From assembly GCF_017348915.1 (NCBI RefSeq), contig NZ_CP071383.1:124001-188000 (forward strand): a DNA stretch of 64,000 nt. The letters are read 5' to 3'. Numbering within the stretch: position 1 is the stretch's first letter; each line of letters opens with the position of its first letter. Positions 38,969-48,985 of this stretch are shown in pieces. The stretch comes from Leclercia pneumoniae (GTDB taxonomy: Bacteria > Pseudomonadota > Gammaproteobacteria > Enterobacterales > Enterobacteriaceae). Under the pieces are notes generated by a model that ran no database searches, was not told where the DNA came from, and saw nothing but the letters and a program-made list of their open reading frames with translations. Both the position numbers and the translations under genes were made by a program.

Positions 38969-39880
38969 ATGCAAAAGTTTGATACCAAGACCTTCCAGGG
39001 CCTGATCCTGACGTTACAGGATTACTGGGCTCGCCAGGGCTGCACCATTGTTCAACCTTTGGACATGGAAGTTGGCGCCGGCACCTCACACCCAATGACC
39101 AGCCTGCGCGCACTGGGGCCAGAGCCAATGGCCACCGCCTATGTGCAGCCATCCCGTCGTCCGACCGATGGTCGTTACGGTGAAAACCCGAACCGCTTAC
39201 AGCACTACTATCAGTTCCAGGTCGTCATCAAACCTTCTCCGGACAACATCCAGGAGCTGTACCTCGGGTCGCTGAAAGAGCTGGGTATGGATCCAACTAT
39301 TCACGATATTCGTTTCGTGGAAGATAACTGGGAAAACCCAACGCTGGGTGCCTGGGGTCTGGGCTGGGAAGTGTGGCTGAACGGCATGGAAGTGACGCAG
39401 TTCACTTACTTCCAGCAGGTGGGTGGTCTGGAATGTAAACCGATCACCGGTGAGATCACCTACGGTCTGGAACGTCTGGCGATGTATATTCAGGGCGTAG
39501 ACAGCGTTTACGACCTGGTCTGGAGCGACGGCCCGCTGGGTAAAACCACCTACGGCGACGTGTTCCATCAGAACGAAGTGGAACAATCCACTTATAACTT
39601 CGAATATGCGGACGTGGACTTCCTGTTCACCTGCTTCGAGCAGTATGAGAAAGAAGCGCAGCAACTGCTGGCGCTGGAGACTCCGCTGCCGCTGCCAGCC
39701 TACGAGCGTATTCTGAAGGCCGCCCACAGCTTCAACCTGCTGGACGCCCGCAAAGCTATCTCCGTGACTGAACGTCAGCGTTATATCCTGCGTATTCGCA
39801 CCCTGACCAAAGCCGTTGCAGAAGCTTACTATGCGTCCCGTGAAGCCCTTGGCTTCCCGATGTGCAACCGAAACAAATAA
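38969..39880 (+). CDS. glyQ: Glycine-tRNA ligase alpha subunit GlyQ
   Basis: Catalytic alpha subunit of the alpha2beta2 glycyl-tRNA synthetase, 303 residues as in E. coli. The class II core is visible ([76 protein letters not shown]). It is followed by glyS after 9 bp with GAGG between, so the two subunits are made in concert. The 159-bp region upstream contains TATACT-like promoter sequence near 38919. Confidence 0.97.
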   Translation: MQKFDTKTFQGLILTLQDYWARQGCTIVQPLDMEVGAGTSHPMTSLRALGPEPMATAYVQPSRRPTDGRYGENPNRLQHYYQFQVVIKPSPDNIQELYLGSLKELGMDPTIHDIRFVEDNWENPTLGAWGLGWEVWLNGMEVTQFTYFQQVGGLECKPITGEITYGLERLAMYIQGVDSVYDLVWSDGPLGKTTYGDVFHQNEVEQSTYNFEYADVDFLFTCFEQYEKEAQQLLALETPLPLPAYERILKAAHSFNLLDARKAISVTERQRYILRIRTLTKAVAEAYYASREALGFPMCNRNK

Positions 39881-39889
39881 GAGGCGGCC

Positions 39890-41962
39890 ATGTCTGAGAA
39901 AACTTTCCTAGTGGAAATCGGCACCGAAGAGCTGCCACCAAAAGCCCTGCGCAGCCTGGCTGAATCTTTTGCTGCGAACGTGACTGCCGAGCTGGATAAC
40001 GCCGGCCTGGCGCACGGTAAAATTGAGTGGTTTGCTGCACCGCGTCGTCTGGCGCTGAAAGTGGCCAGCCTGGCGGCGTCACAGCCGGATCGTGAAGTGG
40101 AAAAACGTGGCCCGGCCATTGCACAGGCATTCGATGCTGAAGGCAAGCCGAGCAAAGCGGCTGAAGGCTGGGCGCGCGGCTGCGGGATCACCGTGGACCA
40201 GGCTGAGCGTCTGACTACTGACAAAGGCGAGTGGCTGCTCTATCGCGCCCATGTCAAAGGCGAAAGCGCAGAAGCGCTGCTGCCAAACATGATCGCCACG
40301 TCGCTGGCGAAACTGCCGATTCCAAAACTGATGCGCTGGGGCGCGTCCGACGTGCACTTCGTGCGTCCTGTTCATACCGTGACCCTGCTGCTCGGCGATA
40401 CCGTCATCCCTGCGACCATTCTGGGCGTTGCGTCCGATCGCGTGATCCGCGGCCACCGCTTCATGGGCGAGCCGGAATTCACCATCGATAACGCAGACCA
40501 GTATCCACAGATCCTGCTGGAGCGCGGTAAGGTCATTGCCGACTACGAACAGCGTAAAGCTAAAATCAAAGCGGACGCCGAAGAAGCGGCACGCCAGATT
40601 GGCGGAAACGCTGACCTGAGCGACAGCCTGCTGGAAGAGGTGACCTCTCTGGTGGAATGGCCGGTTGTGCTGACCGCGAAGTTCGAAGAGAAATTCCTGG
40701 CCGTTCCGGCAGAAGCGCTGGTTCACACCATGAAGGGTGACCAGAAGTACTTCCCGGTTTACGCCAACGACGGCAAACTGCTGCCGAACTTTATCTTTGT
40801 GGCGAACATCGAATCCAAAGATCCGATCCAGATTATCTCCGGTAACGAGAAGGTCGTGCGCCCACGTCTGGCGGATGCCGAGTTCTTCTTTAACAGTGAC
40901 CGTAAAAAACGTCTGGAAGATCACTTGCCGCGCCTGCAAACCGTGCTGTTCCAGCAACAGCTGGGTACGCTGCGCGACAAGACCGACCGCATTGCGGAAC
41001 TCTCCGGCTGGATCGCCCGTGAAATCGGTGCGGACGTCAACCACGCCACCCGTGCGGGCCTGCTGTCCAAATGCGACCTGATGACCAACATGGTCTTCGA
41101 ATTCACCGACACCCAGGGCGTGATGGGCATGCACTATGCGCGCCATGACGGTGAAGCAGAAGATGTGGCCGTGGCCCTGAACGAGCAGTATCAGCCACGC
41201 TTTGCGGGTGACGATTTGCCGTCTAACCCGGTAGCCTGTGCCGTGGCGATCGCCGATAAGATGGACACCCTGGCGGGTATTTTCGGTATCGGTCAGCATC
41301 CTAAAGGCGACAAAGACCCGTTTGCGCTGCGTCGTGCCGCGCTCGGCGTGCTGCGTATCATCGTTGAGAAGAACCTCAACCTGGATCTGCAGACTCTGAC
41401 CGAAGAAGCGGTGCGCCTGTACGGTGACAAGCTGACCAACGCGAAAGTCGTGGATGATGTTATCGACTTTATGCTCGGCCGTTTCCGTGCCTGGTATCAG
41501 GATGAAGGCTATACCGTTGATACCATTCAGGCGGTGCTGGCCCGTCGTCCGACCCGTCCGGCCGATTTCGATGCGCGTATGAAGGCGGTTTCCCACTTCC
41601 GTACCCTGGACGCCGCGGCCTCGCTGGCAGCAGCGAACAAGCGTGTTTCCAACATTCTGGCGAAGTCGACCGATAAGCTTAACGAACGCGTAAACGCTGC
41701 GACCCTGAAAGAGCCGGAAGAGATCGCTCTGGCGATGCAGGTTGTGGTGCTGCGAGACAAACTGGAACCGGTCTTCGCTGAAGGTCGTTACCAGGAAGCG
41801 CTGGTGGAGCTGGCAGAGCTGCGTGACGTTATCGATGCCTTCTTTGAGAAAGTGATGGTGAACGTAGAAGATAACGATCTGCGTATTAACCGTCTCTCTA
41901 TGCTGGAAAAACTGCGCGAGCTGTTCCTGCGCGTAGCGGATATTTCGCTCCTGCAGCAGTAA
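39890..41962 (+). CDS. glyS: Glycine-tRNA ligase beta subunit GlyS
   Basis: Beta subunit, 690 residues (689 in E. coli). It holds the tRNA-binding body ([21 protein letters not shown] at the start), an HD-like middle part and the C-terminal DALR-type anticodon-binding domain (about 560-690). It forms an operon with glyQ and ends in a strong intrinsic terminator. Confidence 0.97.
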   Translation: MSEKTFLVEIGTEELPPKALRSLAESFAANVTAELDNAGLAHGKIEWFAAPRRLALKVASLAASQPDREVEKRGPAIAQAFDAEGKPSKAAEGWARGCGITVDQAERLTTDKGEWLLYRAHVKGESAEALLPNMIATSLAKLPIPKLMRWGASDVHFVRPVHTVTLLLGDTVIPATILGVASDRVIRGHRFMGEPEFTIDNADQYPQILLERGKVIADYEQRKAKIKADAEEAARQIGGNADLSDSLLEEVTSLVEWPVVLTAKFEEKFLAVPAEALVHTMKGDQKYFPVYANDGKLLPNFIFVANIESKDPIQIISGNEKVVRPRLADAEFFFNSDRKKRLEDHLPRLQTVLFQQQLGTLRDKTDRIAELSGWIAREIGADVNHATRAGLLSKCDLMTNMVFEFTDTQGVMGMHYARHDGEAEDVAVALNEQYQPRFAGDDLPSNPVACAVAIADKMDTLAGIFGIGQHPKGDKDPFALRRAALGVLRIIVEKNLNLDLQTLTEEAVRLYGDKLTNAKVVDDVIDFMLGRFRAWYQDEGYTVDTIQAVLARRPTRPADFDARMKAVSHFRTLDAAASLAAANKRVSNILAKSTDKLNERVNAATLKEPEEIALAMQVVVLRDKLEPVFAEGRYQEALVELAELRDVIDAFFEKVMVNVEDNDLRINRLSMLEKLRELFLRVADISLLQQ

Positions 41963-41974
41963 TATGGATGTGAG

Positions 41975-42002
41975 AAAAACCCGCCTGTTGGCGGGTTTTT
42001 TT
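41975..42002 (+). terminator. Rho-independent terminator after glyS
   Basis: AAAAACCCGCC TGTT GGCGGG followed by seven T, 13 bp after the glyS stop. Confidence 0.92.
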
Positions 42003-42030
42003 ATCGCTACAGGGTGGTGAAAAAATAACC

Positions 42031-42183
42031 TTGCCCCCGGCGGCGCACACGCGTTATCCTGACACCCGTTAAATTTCCCTCAGGAGCGCTCCCCCAAAAT
42101 GAACAACCACGCCTAATGAACCTCGATCCTTGCCGCACGCGACCGCGTCAGCAGGGGATAACCGATTTCATTCAGGAGTGCTT
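42031..42183 (+). promoter_or_regulatory. Leader of the ABC-F gene with possible leader peptide
   Basis: A -35/-10 pair TTGCCC (near 42031) and TATCCT is followed by CAGGAG and a five-codon frame ATG AAC AAC CAC GCC TAA (about 42098-42115). Its stop overlaps a second ATG (TAATG). Short leader peptides upstream of ABC-F genes can control them through ribosome stalling; that role here is inference. No strong terminator hairpin was seen in the leader. Confidence 0.3.
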
Positions 42184-43803
42184 ATGGCTCATTTTGCGCA
42201 ATCCCCCTCTTTTATATTGCAACAGGTCACCTGTCAGTTTCCCACAGGCGAAACGCTTTTCGGTCCGCTTACGCTGTCACTGGATAACGCCCTCTGCGCG
42301 CTGGTTGGCCGTAACGGCAGCGGCAAAACGCGTCTGCTTCGTCTGCTGGCCGGGCTCGAAAAACCGGCCAGTGGTCATCTGGAACGATCGGGCAACTGTC
42401 TGTATGTGGCACAGCAGCAAGACATCTCTCCAACCACCACGCTGGCCGGGCTACTGGGTTATGAGGCTATTTTTGCCGCCCGTAAACGGATCGACAGGGG
42501 AGATTATCAGCCCGAGGATCTGGAGCTGCTCGACGGGTGCTGGGATCTCCACGAGCGCCTGACTGAGGCGTTTATCGATGCCCGTCTTCCTGCCTTTGAC
42601 CCCGATCGCTACGCTGCAGAGTTAAGCGGCGGCGAACGTATGCGCGCGCTATTGTGCGGGGCGTTTACCGCTAATGCTGACTACTTACTGCTGGACGAAC
42701 CCACCAATCACCTCGATCAGCAAGGTCGGGCATGGTTTTATGCGGCGCTGGCCCAAAGAAAAGGTCGTGCGCTGGTGGCGACCCACGATCGTGAACTGTT
42801 GTCACAGGTGCCCCGTATTCTGGAGTTGGGCCCAGCGGGCCTGCGGAGTTACGGCGGGAACTATGCCGATTATCAACGCCAGCGTAATGCCGAACAGCAA
42901 GCTGCCCGCTCGGCGCTGGAGCATGCGGCGACGGAGCGCAAACGCGAGCGCGCGCGAATGCAGAAAGAGCATGACGACAGTCTGCGTCGATCGGCGAAAA
43001 CCCTGCGTACGGTCGATAATCTCAATATTGCCTCCTTTGAACGCGTCAAATACAAAGCGGCGGCGAAGGAGCGGCCCGGTTCGTGGCGCAGGCAACATAA
43101 CGAGCAAAATATCACCCTGAATACCGCCGTCAGCGAGGCGCGCAAGCGGGTTGAGGAGGATAGCCCGGTGATGTTTACCCTGCCCGGCAGCCAGATTGCG
43201 CAGGGAAAACAGGTCGTGGTTCTGGAAGAGCTTGTCCTGCCTTATCTCGCCTTGCCGCCGCTCAACTGGCGTCTGGAGGGGCCAATGCGCGTGGCGATAC
43301 GCGGCCCAAACGGCTGTGGGAAATCGACCCTGCTGAAAGTGATTCTCGGGGAGTGTCCGCCAGTATCGGGTACATGCCGTGTATCGGTCAAAACGGCTTA
43401 TCTTGATCAAAACCTTTCCCGGCTGGATTTGTCGCAATCGGTCATGACCCATCTCAATCTGCACAATACGCCGCTGGAAGAGGGGGTGCTACGAAGTCGG
43501 CTGGCGCAACTGCAGCTGGGAGCAGAAAGCGTCACGTTGCCGTTGGCTGAACTGAGCGGCGGTGAGCGGTTAAAAGCGGCGCTGGCCTGTGTGCTGTGGC
43601 GAGAGGAGACGGCCCAACTGCTGCTGCTGGATGAACCGACCAACCATCTCGATCTGGCATCCGTACAGGCAATTGAAGCGGCGCTGGCTGATTTTCCGGG
43701 GGCGGTGATAGTGGTTTCGCATGATAACGCGTTTCTGGAGAACCTGGCGTTGACCCATGAACTGCTGTGGCGCGAGGAGGGGTGGTACTGTCGTGCGCGC
43801 TAA
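42184..43803 (+). CDS. ABC-F family ATPase
   Basis: A soluble two-domain ABC protein (539 residues) without membrane segments, the ABC-F layout of ribosome-associated translation factors and target-protection proteins. Domain 1 has Walker A GRNGSGKT (42-49), signature LSGGERMRALL and Walker B LLLDEPTNHLD. A charged helical linker follows (about 240-300, QQAARSALEHAATERKRERA). Domain 2 has Walker A GPNGCGKST, LSGGERLKAALA and LLLDEPTNHLDL. AGGAG lies upstream of the ATG. K-12 has no ABC-F gene here. Its role (housekeeping or antibiotic related) cannot be decided from sequence. Confidence 0.88.
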   Translation: MAHFAQSPSFILQQVTCQFPTGETLFGPLTLSLDNALCALVGRNGSGKTRLLRLLAGLEKPASGHLERSGNCLYVAQQQDISPTTTLAGLLGYEAIFAARKRIDRGDYQPEDLELLDGCWDLHERLTEAFIDARLPAFDPDRYAAELSGGERMRALLCGAFTANADYLLLDEPTNHLDQQGRAWFYAALAQRKGRALVATHDRELLSQVPRILELGPAGLRSYGGNYADYQRQRNAEQQAARSALEHAATERKRERARMQKEHDDSLRRSAKTLRTVDNLNIASFERVKYKAAAKERPGSWRRQHNEQNITLNTAVSEARKRVEEDSPVMFTLPGSQIAQGKQVVVLEELVLPYLALPPLNWRLEGPMRVAIRGPNGCGKSTLLKVILGECPPVSGTCRVSVKTAYLDQNLSRLDLSQSVMTHLNLHNTPLEEGVLRSRLAQLQLGAESVTLPLAELSGGERLKAALACVLWREETAQLLLLDEPTNHLDLASVQAIEAALADFPGAVIVVSHDNAFLENLALTHELLWREEGWYCRAR

Positions 43804-43810
43804 GATCACA

Positions 43811-43832
43811 AACCCCCGCTTATGCGGGGGTT
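43811..43832. terminator. Hairpin between convergent ABC-F gene and yiaG
   Basis: AACCCCCGC/GCGGGGGTT (43811-43819, 43824-43832), a perfect 9-bp stem with a TTAT loop, 7 bp after the ABC-F stop and 8 bp after the yiaG stop on the other strand. There is no long U-run on either side. Confidence 0.65.
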
Positions 43833-43840
43833 AAACTCAT

Positions 43841-44131
43841 TTACTTCACTGTCTGCTTGCTGAGGGCAGGGCTTGCCTGAATCAGGCTCATTAGCTTCAG
43901 CTCACTTGGGGTGGGTTTTTCTCTTTTCGACTCCCACTCCTGCACCATAGCCACGCTAACACCCATTGCTCTGGCGAAATCATCTAACTTGAGGCCTGTT
44001 CCTTTACGTAAACGCTCGAATTCAGTAAAGGGATTAGACTTCTGCGTCAGGGTAACCGTCTGCGGTACATCCTTAAAAACAATTTGTTCAAGACTGCTCA
44101 GCAACTCAAACGTCGGATCTTTTAATTCCAT
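43841..44131 (-). CDS. yiaG: XRE/HigA-type DNA-binding protein YiaG
   Basis: A 96-residue protein, the length of E. coli YiaG. The C-terminal half holds a helix-turn-helix (TGLKLDDFARAMGVSVAMVQEWESKREKPTPSELKL, about 45-80) of the type found in HigA antitoxins and MqsA. AGGAG is 7 bases upstream of the ATG. No recognisable toxin gene is adjacent, so it is treated as a stand-alone regulator. Confidence 0.92.
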   Translation of the reverse strand: MELKDPTFELLSSLEQIVFKDVPQTVTLTQKSNPFTEFERLRKGTGLKLDDFARAMGVSVAMVQEWESKREKPTPSELKLMSLIQASPALSKQTVK

Positions 44132-44461
44132 TGAGAACTCCTCTTAAATCGCACAACGGGATCAAGAACATCAAAGAGCAAATTAAGAATAGTCGGTAAA
44201 ACAGACAACAGATCGTCACGTGCGTGATTAATTGCAGGCCATACGTTTGGTTTGGATGATCCAGAGATAGATTTGCATGCTAATGATCTGATTTTTCGAT
44301 AGTTGGTTTGACAATGTCGAATTTTGTAAATCGTAAGAATTTTATTCGCACAAGCCGTTTTATATGAAAAGAGTATCTTGCCGGCTTCAGCTGGACTATT
44401 CTTGTGGGCGTCGGGCACGCGTGTGCTGGTGTGCGTTTTTTGGGTGAAAGGAGTATTAAAA
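44132..44461. other. yiaG-yiaF divergent intergenic region
   Basis: 330 AT-rich bases between the divergent yiaG and yiaF. It should contain both promoters. A 98-codon frame on the minus strand (44122-44418) overlaps the yiaG start by 8 bp. It has no family resemblance I recognise and covers the probable promoter, so I do not call it a gene (see findings). Confidence 0.5.
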
Positions 44462-45172
44462 ATGGCGACAGGAAAGTCCTGCTCTCGCTGGTTTGCGCCG
44501 ATTGCGGCGTTACTGATTGTAGTTGGCCTGAGTGGGTGTTTCGATAAAGAAGGCGATCAGCGTAAAGCGTTTATCGATTTTCTGCAAAATACCGTGATGC
44601 GCAGTGGTGAGCGTCTGCCTACGCTGACTGCGGATCAGAAAAAACAGTTTGGTCCTTTCGTCTCCGATTACGCCATTCTGTATGCTTATTCACAGCAGGT
44701 TAATCAGGCGATGGATTCCGGCTTGCGTCCAGTGGTCGACAGCGTAAACGCCATACGTGCGCCGCAGGATTATATGACCCAGCGCGAACCGCTAAGCCAG
44801 TCAAATGGTGCGCTTGGGGTACTGAGCCAGCAGCTGCAAAATGCCAAAATGCAGGCCGATAGCGCCCATTCAGCCCTGAAGCAGGCCGACGATTTAAAAC
44901 CGGTGTTCGACAAAGCCTTTGCGAAAGTGGTGACTGAACCTGCCCAGGCTATGCAGCCCCTCATTCCGGCTGCGCAGATCTTTACTCAGCAGCTGGTGCA
45001 GGTGGGTGACTTTATTACCCAGCAGGGCACGCAGGTGAGCTTCGTCTCGGGCGGTATTCAGTTCCCGACCTCCCAGCAGGCCAGTCAGTACAATACCTTG
45101 ATCGGACCGCTGGCGTCTCAGCACCAGGCATTTAGCCAGGCGTGGAGTTCGGCAGTTGCTGCCACCGAATAA
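44462..45172 (+). CDS. yiaF: DUF3053 lipoprotein YiaF
   Basis: A 236-residue protein, the same length as E. coli YiaF. The start is the ATG at 44462 (MATGKSCSRWFAPIAALLIVV) with AAAGGAG upstream. A lipoprotein signal ends in VGLSGCFDKEGD (lipidated Cys near 26; Asp nearby is not at +2). The rest is a helical, Gln/Ala-rich periplasmic domain. Function is unknown. It ends in a strong terminator. Confidence 0.9.
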   Translation: MATGKSCSRWFAPIAALLIVVGLSGCFDKEGDQRKAFIDFLQNTVMRSGERLPTLTADQKKQFGPFVSDYAILYAYSQQVNQAMDSGLRPVVDSVNAIRAPQDYMTQREPLSQSNGALGVLSQQLQNAKMQADSAHSALKQADDLKPVFDKAFAKVVTEPAQAMQPLIPAAQIFTQQLVQVGDFITQQGTQVSFVSGGIQFPTSQQASQYNTLIGPLASQHQAFSQAWSSAVAATE

Positions 45173-45174
45173 AA

Positions 45175-45204
45175 TAAAAAACCCCGCAAGAAGCGGGGTT
45201 TTTT
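45175..45204 (+). terminator. Rho-independent terminator after yiaF
   Basis: AACCCCGC/GCGGGGTT stem (45180-45187, 45193-45200) preceded by an A-run and followed by T6. Confidence 0.92.
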
Positions 45205-45261
45205 GTCTGTAGCTAAAATAAAGCTTGTCATTCATCTACCACATCGGTATAACTATCCCCG

Positions 45262-45416
45262 TCGGTTTGTTACACAGACCTAAAGCAGTTTAGTTAAGCA
45301 GTCCAGATGAGTTATCCATAGATACCCTTCGTAGTGACCCTTCCTTCATCGCTTAAAAATCTGTAACGCAACCATCGCGCCGGAAGGCACAACAAATTTT
45401 TAATAAGGTAATTTCT
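45262..45416 (+). promoter_or_regulatory. cspA 5' untranslated leader (cold-responsive RNA element)
   Basis: The 155 bases before cspA align in blocks with the 159-nt E. coli cspA leader: CGGTTTG...CAGACC near the start (cold box region), AAGCAGT, GAGTTATC, GATACCC, TCGTAGTG, AAAATCTGTAA and GGAAGGCACA. In E. coli this leader refolds at low temperature to expose the ribosome site, and that function is inferred here from conservation. The promoter lies just upstream of 45262. Confidence 0.75.
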
Positions 45417-45629
45417 ATGTCTGGTAAAATGACTGGTCTGGTAAAATGGTTCAACGCTGATAAAGGTTTCGGCTTCATCACTCCTGACGATGGCTCTAAA
45501 GACGTGTTCGTACACTTCTCTGCTATCCAGAACGATGGCTACAAATCTCTGGACGAAGGTCAGAAAGTGTCCTTCACCATCGAAAGCGGCGCTAAAGGCC
45601 CAGCAGCTGGTAACGTTGTAAGCCTGTAA
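45417..45629 (+). CDS. cspA: Major cold shock protein CspA
   Basis: A 70-residue cold-shock-domain RNA chaperone that differs from E. coli CspA at very few positions. RNP1 KGFGFI and RNP2 VFVHF are both present. AAGGTAAT precedes the ATG. In K-12 cspA lies beside yiaG on the other side of yiaF; here it stands between yiaF and ghrB in the yiaF direction. Confidence 0.96.
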   Translation: MSGKMTGLVKWFNADKGFGFITPDDGSKDVFVHFSAIQNDGYKSLDEGQKVSFTIESGAKGPAAGNVVSL

Positions 45630-45655
45630 GCTTCAACTCAGCAGCACATGAATTC

Positions 45656-45682
45656 AAAAACCCGCCTTCTGGCGGGTTTTTT
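45656..45682 (+). terminator. Rho-independent terminator after cspA
   Basis: AAAAA-CCCGCC-TTCT-GGCGGG-TTTTTT. It ends 6 bp before the ghrB stop on the opposite strand. Confidence 0.92.
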
Positions 45683-45687
45683 CGTTT

Positions 45688-46662
45688 CTAGCCTTTTATC
45701 TGCGGGTTCACGCAGTTTTTCTCGACCTTACCCTCAAGGGCATTGATAAGGTTATCCACCGCCGTCGCCGCCATGTTGTAGCGAGTTTCGTGCGTGGCAG
45801 AACCAATATGCGGCAGCGCAACCACGTTCGGAAGTTGGAGCAGCGGTGAATCAACGGGCAGCGGCTCCTGCTCAAACACATCCAGACCTGCGGCATGGAT
45901 CTCCCCGTTTTGCAGCGCTTCAATCAACGCTTTTTCATCCACGACCGGACCGCGACCCGCATTGATAAAGATAGCCGACGGCTTCATCTTCGCGAACGCG
46001 TCCTTACCTATCAGATGATAGGTCTCATCCGTCAGCGGCAGGATCAGACAGACGTAATCGGCTTCCTGAAGCAGGGTATCCAGCTCGCAGTAGCGTGCAT
46101 TGAAACGCTCTTCAGCCTCGCTGTGGTGGCGCCGGGCGTTATAAAGAATCGGCATGTTAAAGCCGAAGTGCGCGCGCTGCGCCAGCGCCAGGCCAATACG
46201 ACCCATGCCAACAATACCCAATGTCTTGCCGTGAACGTCCACGCCAAACCAGTCTGGTCCGATGCTTTTGGTCCATTCACCTGCTTTAACCCGTTCAGCC
46301 ACCTCCACCACGCGGCGAGCGCTGCTCAGTATCAACGCCATCAGCGTGTCGGCCACGGTTTCGGTCAGGGCATAGGGCGTGTGCATCAGAAAGACATGGC
46401 GGGCATTCAGGGCATCCACGTCGAAGTTGTCATAGCCAACGGAGATGGTTGAGGTGGCACGTAGCGCCGGCATTTTTTCCAGCAACGCAGCATCTACTTT
46501 TTCGCTTGAACCCAGCAGACCGACGGCACGGCTAAAGGCATCGGCGTGCTGCGCCACGGTATCCGGGCTGAGGTCTTTTACCTGGGTCACCGTGAAGTGT
46601 GATTCAAGGCGTTTTTGCAGATCTTCAGGCAGTGCTTTATACAAAATGACGGACGGCTTCAT
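45688..46662 (-). CDS. ghrB: Glyoxylate/hydroxypyruvate/2-ketogluconate reductase GhrB (KguD position)
   Basis: A 324-residue D-2-hydroxyacid dehydrogenase from the ATG at 46662 ([15 protein letters not shown]), the length of E. coli GhrB. The NAD(P) motif [16 protein letters not shown] lies near residue 150. The catalytic Arg ([11 protein letters not shown]), Glu and His ([10 protein letters not shown]) are present. E. coli GhrB also reduces 2-ketoaldonates. Here it is the last gene of a 2-ketogluconate operon, in the place of kguD, so reduction of 2-keto-6-phosphogluconate to 6-phosphogluconate is the likely role. Confidence 0.93.
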   Translation of the reverse strand: MKPSVILYKALPEDLQKRLESHFTVTQVKDLSPDTVAQHADAFSRAVGLLGSSEKVDAALLEKMPALRATSTISVGYDNFDVDALNARHVFLMHTPYALTETVADTLMALILSSARRVVEVAERVKAGEWTKSIGPDWFGVDVHGKTLGIVGMGRIGLALAQRAHFGFNMPILYNARRHHSEAEERFNARYCELDTLLQEADYVCLILPLTDETYHLIGKDAFAKMKPSAIFINAGRGPVVDEKALIEALQNGEIHAAGLDVFEQEPLPVDSPLLQLPNVVALPHIGSATHETRYNMAATAVDNLINALEGKVEKNCVNPQIKG

Positions 46663-46687
46663 GCTAATCTCCGTTGATGTTAAGGGT

Positions 46688-47968
46688 TCAGGCGTGGCGT
46701 GCGCCGGCAGGTAACTGCTGATTATTAGCAGGCTTAACAATCAGAGTAAGCCACACCGACACGAAAAGTGCTACCCCCATAAATATGTACGAGGCGGATG
46801 GACTGCCGGTGGCGCCGTTGAGATAGCCCACAAACCAGGAGCCTAAGAACGAGCCCAGCGCGCCCATACTGTTGATTAAGGCCATTGCGCCGCCTGCCAC
46901 ATTACGCGGCAGCATTTCCGGGATGATGGCAAAGAACGGGCCGTAAGGGGCATACATTGCCGCACCGGCGATCACAAGCAGGGTATAAGAGGCCCAGAAG
47001 TGGTTGGCACCTACCGCCCAGGAGCCGATAAAGGCACAGGCAGCAATCAGCAACAGCGGCCAGACGAAGAGTTTACGGTTCTGCAGTTTGTCCGATGCCC
47101 AGGAGGCGATGATCATCGCAATGGTGGCGGCCAGGTAAGGAACAGAAGAGAGCCAGCCCACTTCGACCATGCCGAGGTTTTCACCGCCGCTACGAATAAT
47201 CGATGGCAGCCACAGCACAAAGCCATACACCCCGATGCTCCAGGCGAAGTACTGCATGCAGAGCAGGATAACGTTGCGTGAGCGGAAAGCTTCGCCGTAG
47301 TTTCGCACCGCTTTCAGCCCCTGCTGTTCTTTATCCAGCTGTGCCTGTAGAGCCGATTTTTCATCTTCAGAGAGCCAGTTCACCTGAGAGGGTTTGTCTT
47401 TTACCAGCACCCACCAGCAGAAGGCCCAAATCACCGCCGGGATCCCCTCGATGATAAACATTTCTCGCCAGCCGAAAGACTGAATGAGATAGCCTGAGAC
47501 CACCGACATCCACAGTACCGTTACCGGGTTACCGAGGATCAGGAAGGTATTGGCCCGTGACCGCTCGGATTTTGTAAACCAGTTGCTGATGTAGATAAGC
47601 ATCGCGGGCATGACCGCCGCTTCCACCACGCCGAGGATAAAGCGAATCGCCGCCAGCGCCGGTATATTGTTAACGACCCCGGTAAGGGAGGCACAACCGC
47701 CCCATAAAATCAGGCAGATGAAAATCAGTTTGCGCACGCTGCGACGTTCCGCATAGATGGCGCCCGGGATCTGGAAGAAGAAGTAGCCCAGGAAGAACAG
47801 GGCACCCAGCAGGGAAGAGATGCCCTTAGTGATCCCCAAATCTTCGGTGATCCCCGCGGCTGATGCGAAACTGAAGTTCGCGCGGTCAAGATACGCCAGG
47901 CTGTACGTGATAAACACGATCGGCATGATGTACCACCAGCGTTTTACTGCATTCGTCGAGCTGTTCAT
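46688..47968 (-). CDS. kguT: MFS 2-ketogluconate transporter (KguT-type)
   Basis: An inner-membrane MFS transporter of the anion:cation symporter family (426 residues), with 12 membrane segments and the family start [23 protein letters not shown]. The start is the ATG at 47968. It lies 25 bp before ghrB and 75 bp after kguK. The substrate is inferred from the operon, whose order matches kguE-kguK-kguT-kguD of Pseudomonas. Confidence 0.82.
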   Translation of the reverse strand: MNSSTNAVKRWWYIMPIVFITYSLAYLDRANFSFASAAGITEDLGITKGISSLLGALFFLGYFFFQIPGAIYAERRSVRKLIFICLILWGGCASLTGVVNNIPALAAIRFILGVVEAAVMPAMLIYISNWFTKSERSRANTFLILGNPVTVLWMSVVSGYLIQSFGWREMFIIEGIPAVIWAFCWWVLVKDKPSQVNWLSEDEKSALQAQLDKEQQGLKAVRNYGEAFRSRNVILLCMQYFAWSIGVYGFVLWLPSIIRSGGENLGMVEVGWLSSVPYLAATIAMIIASWASDKLQNRKLFVWPLLLIAACAFIGSWAVGANHFWASYTLLVIAGAAMYAPYGPFFAIIPEMLPRNVAGGAMALINSMGALGSFLGSWFVGYLNGATGSPSASYIFMGVALFVSVWLTLIVKPANNQQLPAGARHA

Positions 47969-48043
47969 AGGCTTGCCTCTGTGGTTGAGGTAATGACCGC
48001 CGTTGTCTGTAGGGTACACGGTGGTTCTGTGATGTTGCGGGGG

Positions 48044-48982
48044 TTATTCCCCCAGTTGGCTACGCGTGGGTAATCCTTCGCTGTCGCCCTGCACCTGGAT
48101 CGCCAGCGATCCGATTTTGTTACCGCGTGAGATAGCCTGTTGCAGCGTTTTGCCTTCCAGCAGGGCGCTAATCACCCCCACGGCAAAACCATCGCCTGCG
48201 CCAACCGTATCAACGACGTTGTCCACTTTTACCGCGGCCACGGCACCTTTCTCGCCGCTGCTGGTTTTAAACCAGGCGCCATCGGCACCGGTTTTCAGGA
48301 CCACCGCCTTCACGCCTCTATCAAGGTAGAAATCTGCAATCCCTTCCGGCGTGCGTTGCCCGGTAAGGATGATGCCCTCGTTCACGCCGGGTAAGACCCA
48401 GTCAGCCTGGAAGGCTAACTGGTTAAGTTTTTCAACCATCTCCGCTTCGCTTTTCCACAGCACCGGCCGCAAATTGGGATCGAAAGAGAGGGTTTTGCCT
48501 GCGGCTTTCATTGCGCCTGCAGCGTGATCGAGCAGGGCCCATGAACTCGGCGACAACGCCGCAGCCACGCCGCTCAGGTGCAGATGTCGTGCGGTGGTAA
48601 AATAGGCCGGATTAAAATCCTCCACCGACAGATGGCTGGCGGCAGAACCTTTGCGGAAATACTCCACAATGGGATCGGTTCCATCCTCGACCTTAGATTT
48701 CAGCTGGAAGCCGGTTGCGAAGCAGCCATCCAGGGTAACGCCCGAGGTCTCTATCCCCTCTTTTTTCAGGGCGCTAAGGATGAAATGACCGAAGCTGTCG
48801 TCGCCCACGCGGCTGACCCAGCCCACTTTCAGACCCAGGCGCGCCAGCCCGGTGGCGACATTGAGTTCGGCGCCAGCTACACGTTTAAAGAAATGTTCAA
48901 CCTGGCTTAGCTCGCCAGGCTCGCTGGCCACAAACATGGCCATGGCTTCGCCAATGGTGATGACATCCAGTGCTTGCGGCAT
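48044..48982 (-). CDS. kguK: PfkB-family 2-ketogluconate kinase (KguK-type)
   Basis: A 312-residue ribokinase-family sugar kinase. The N-terminal substrate region VITIGEAMAMFVASEPGE is near residue 7, and the C-terminal PfkB signature DNVVDTVGAGDGFAVGVISALLEGK (about 246-270) holds the catalytic Asp. Related to 2-keto-3-deoxygluconate kinases; the operon context favours 2-ketogluconate 6-phosphorylation. Its start is 3 bp after the kguE stop. Confidence 0.85.
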   Translation of the reverse strand: MPQALDVITIGEAMAMFVASEPGELSQVEHFFKRVAGAELNVATGLARLGLKVGWVSRVGDDSFGHFILSALKKEGIETSGVTLDGCFATGFQLKSKVEDGTDPIVEYFRKGSAASHLSVEDFNPAYFTTARHLHLSGVAAALSPSSWALLDHAAGAMKAAGKTLSFDPNLRPVLWKSEAEMVEKLNQLAFQADWVLPGVNEGIILTGQRTPEGIADFYLDRGVKAVVLKTGADGAWFKTSSGEKGAVAAVKVDNVVDTVGAGDGFAVGVISALLEGKTLQQAISRGNKIGSLAIQVQGDSEGLPTRSQLGE

Positions 48983-48985
48983 GGC

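Noticed and set aside
40079..41596. 505-codon open frame opposite glyS
   Set aside because: Antisense shadow of glyS, low-complexity His/Arg/Val-rich product, no ribosome site.
42116..42562. 148-codon frame overlapping the start of the ABC-F gene
   Set aside because: Out of frame with the clear ABC-F Walker A region for most of its length; only its first ATG, which overlaps the leader stop, is of interest.
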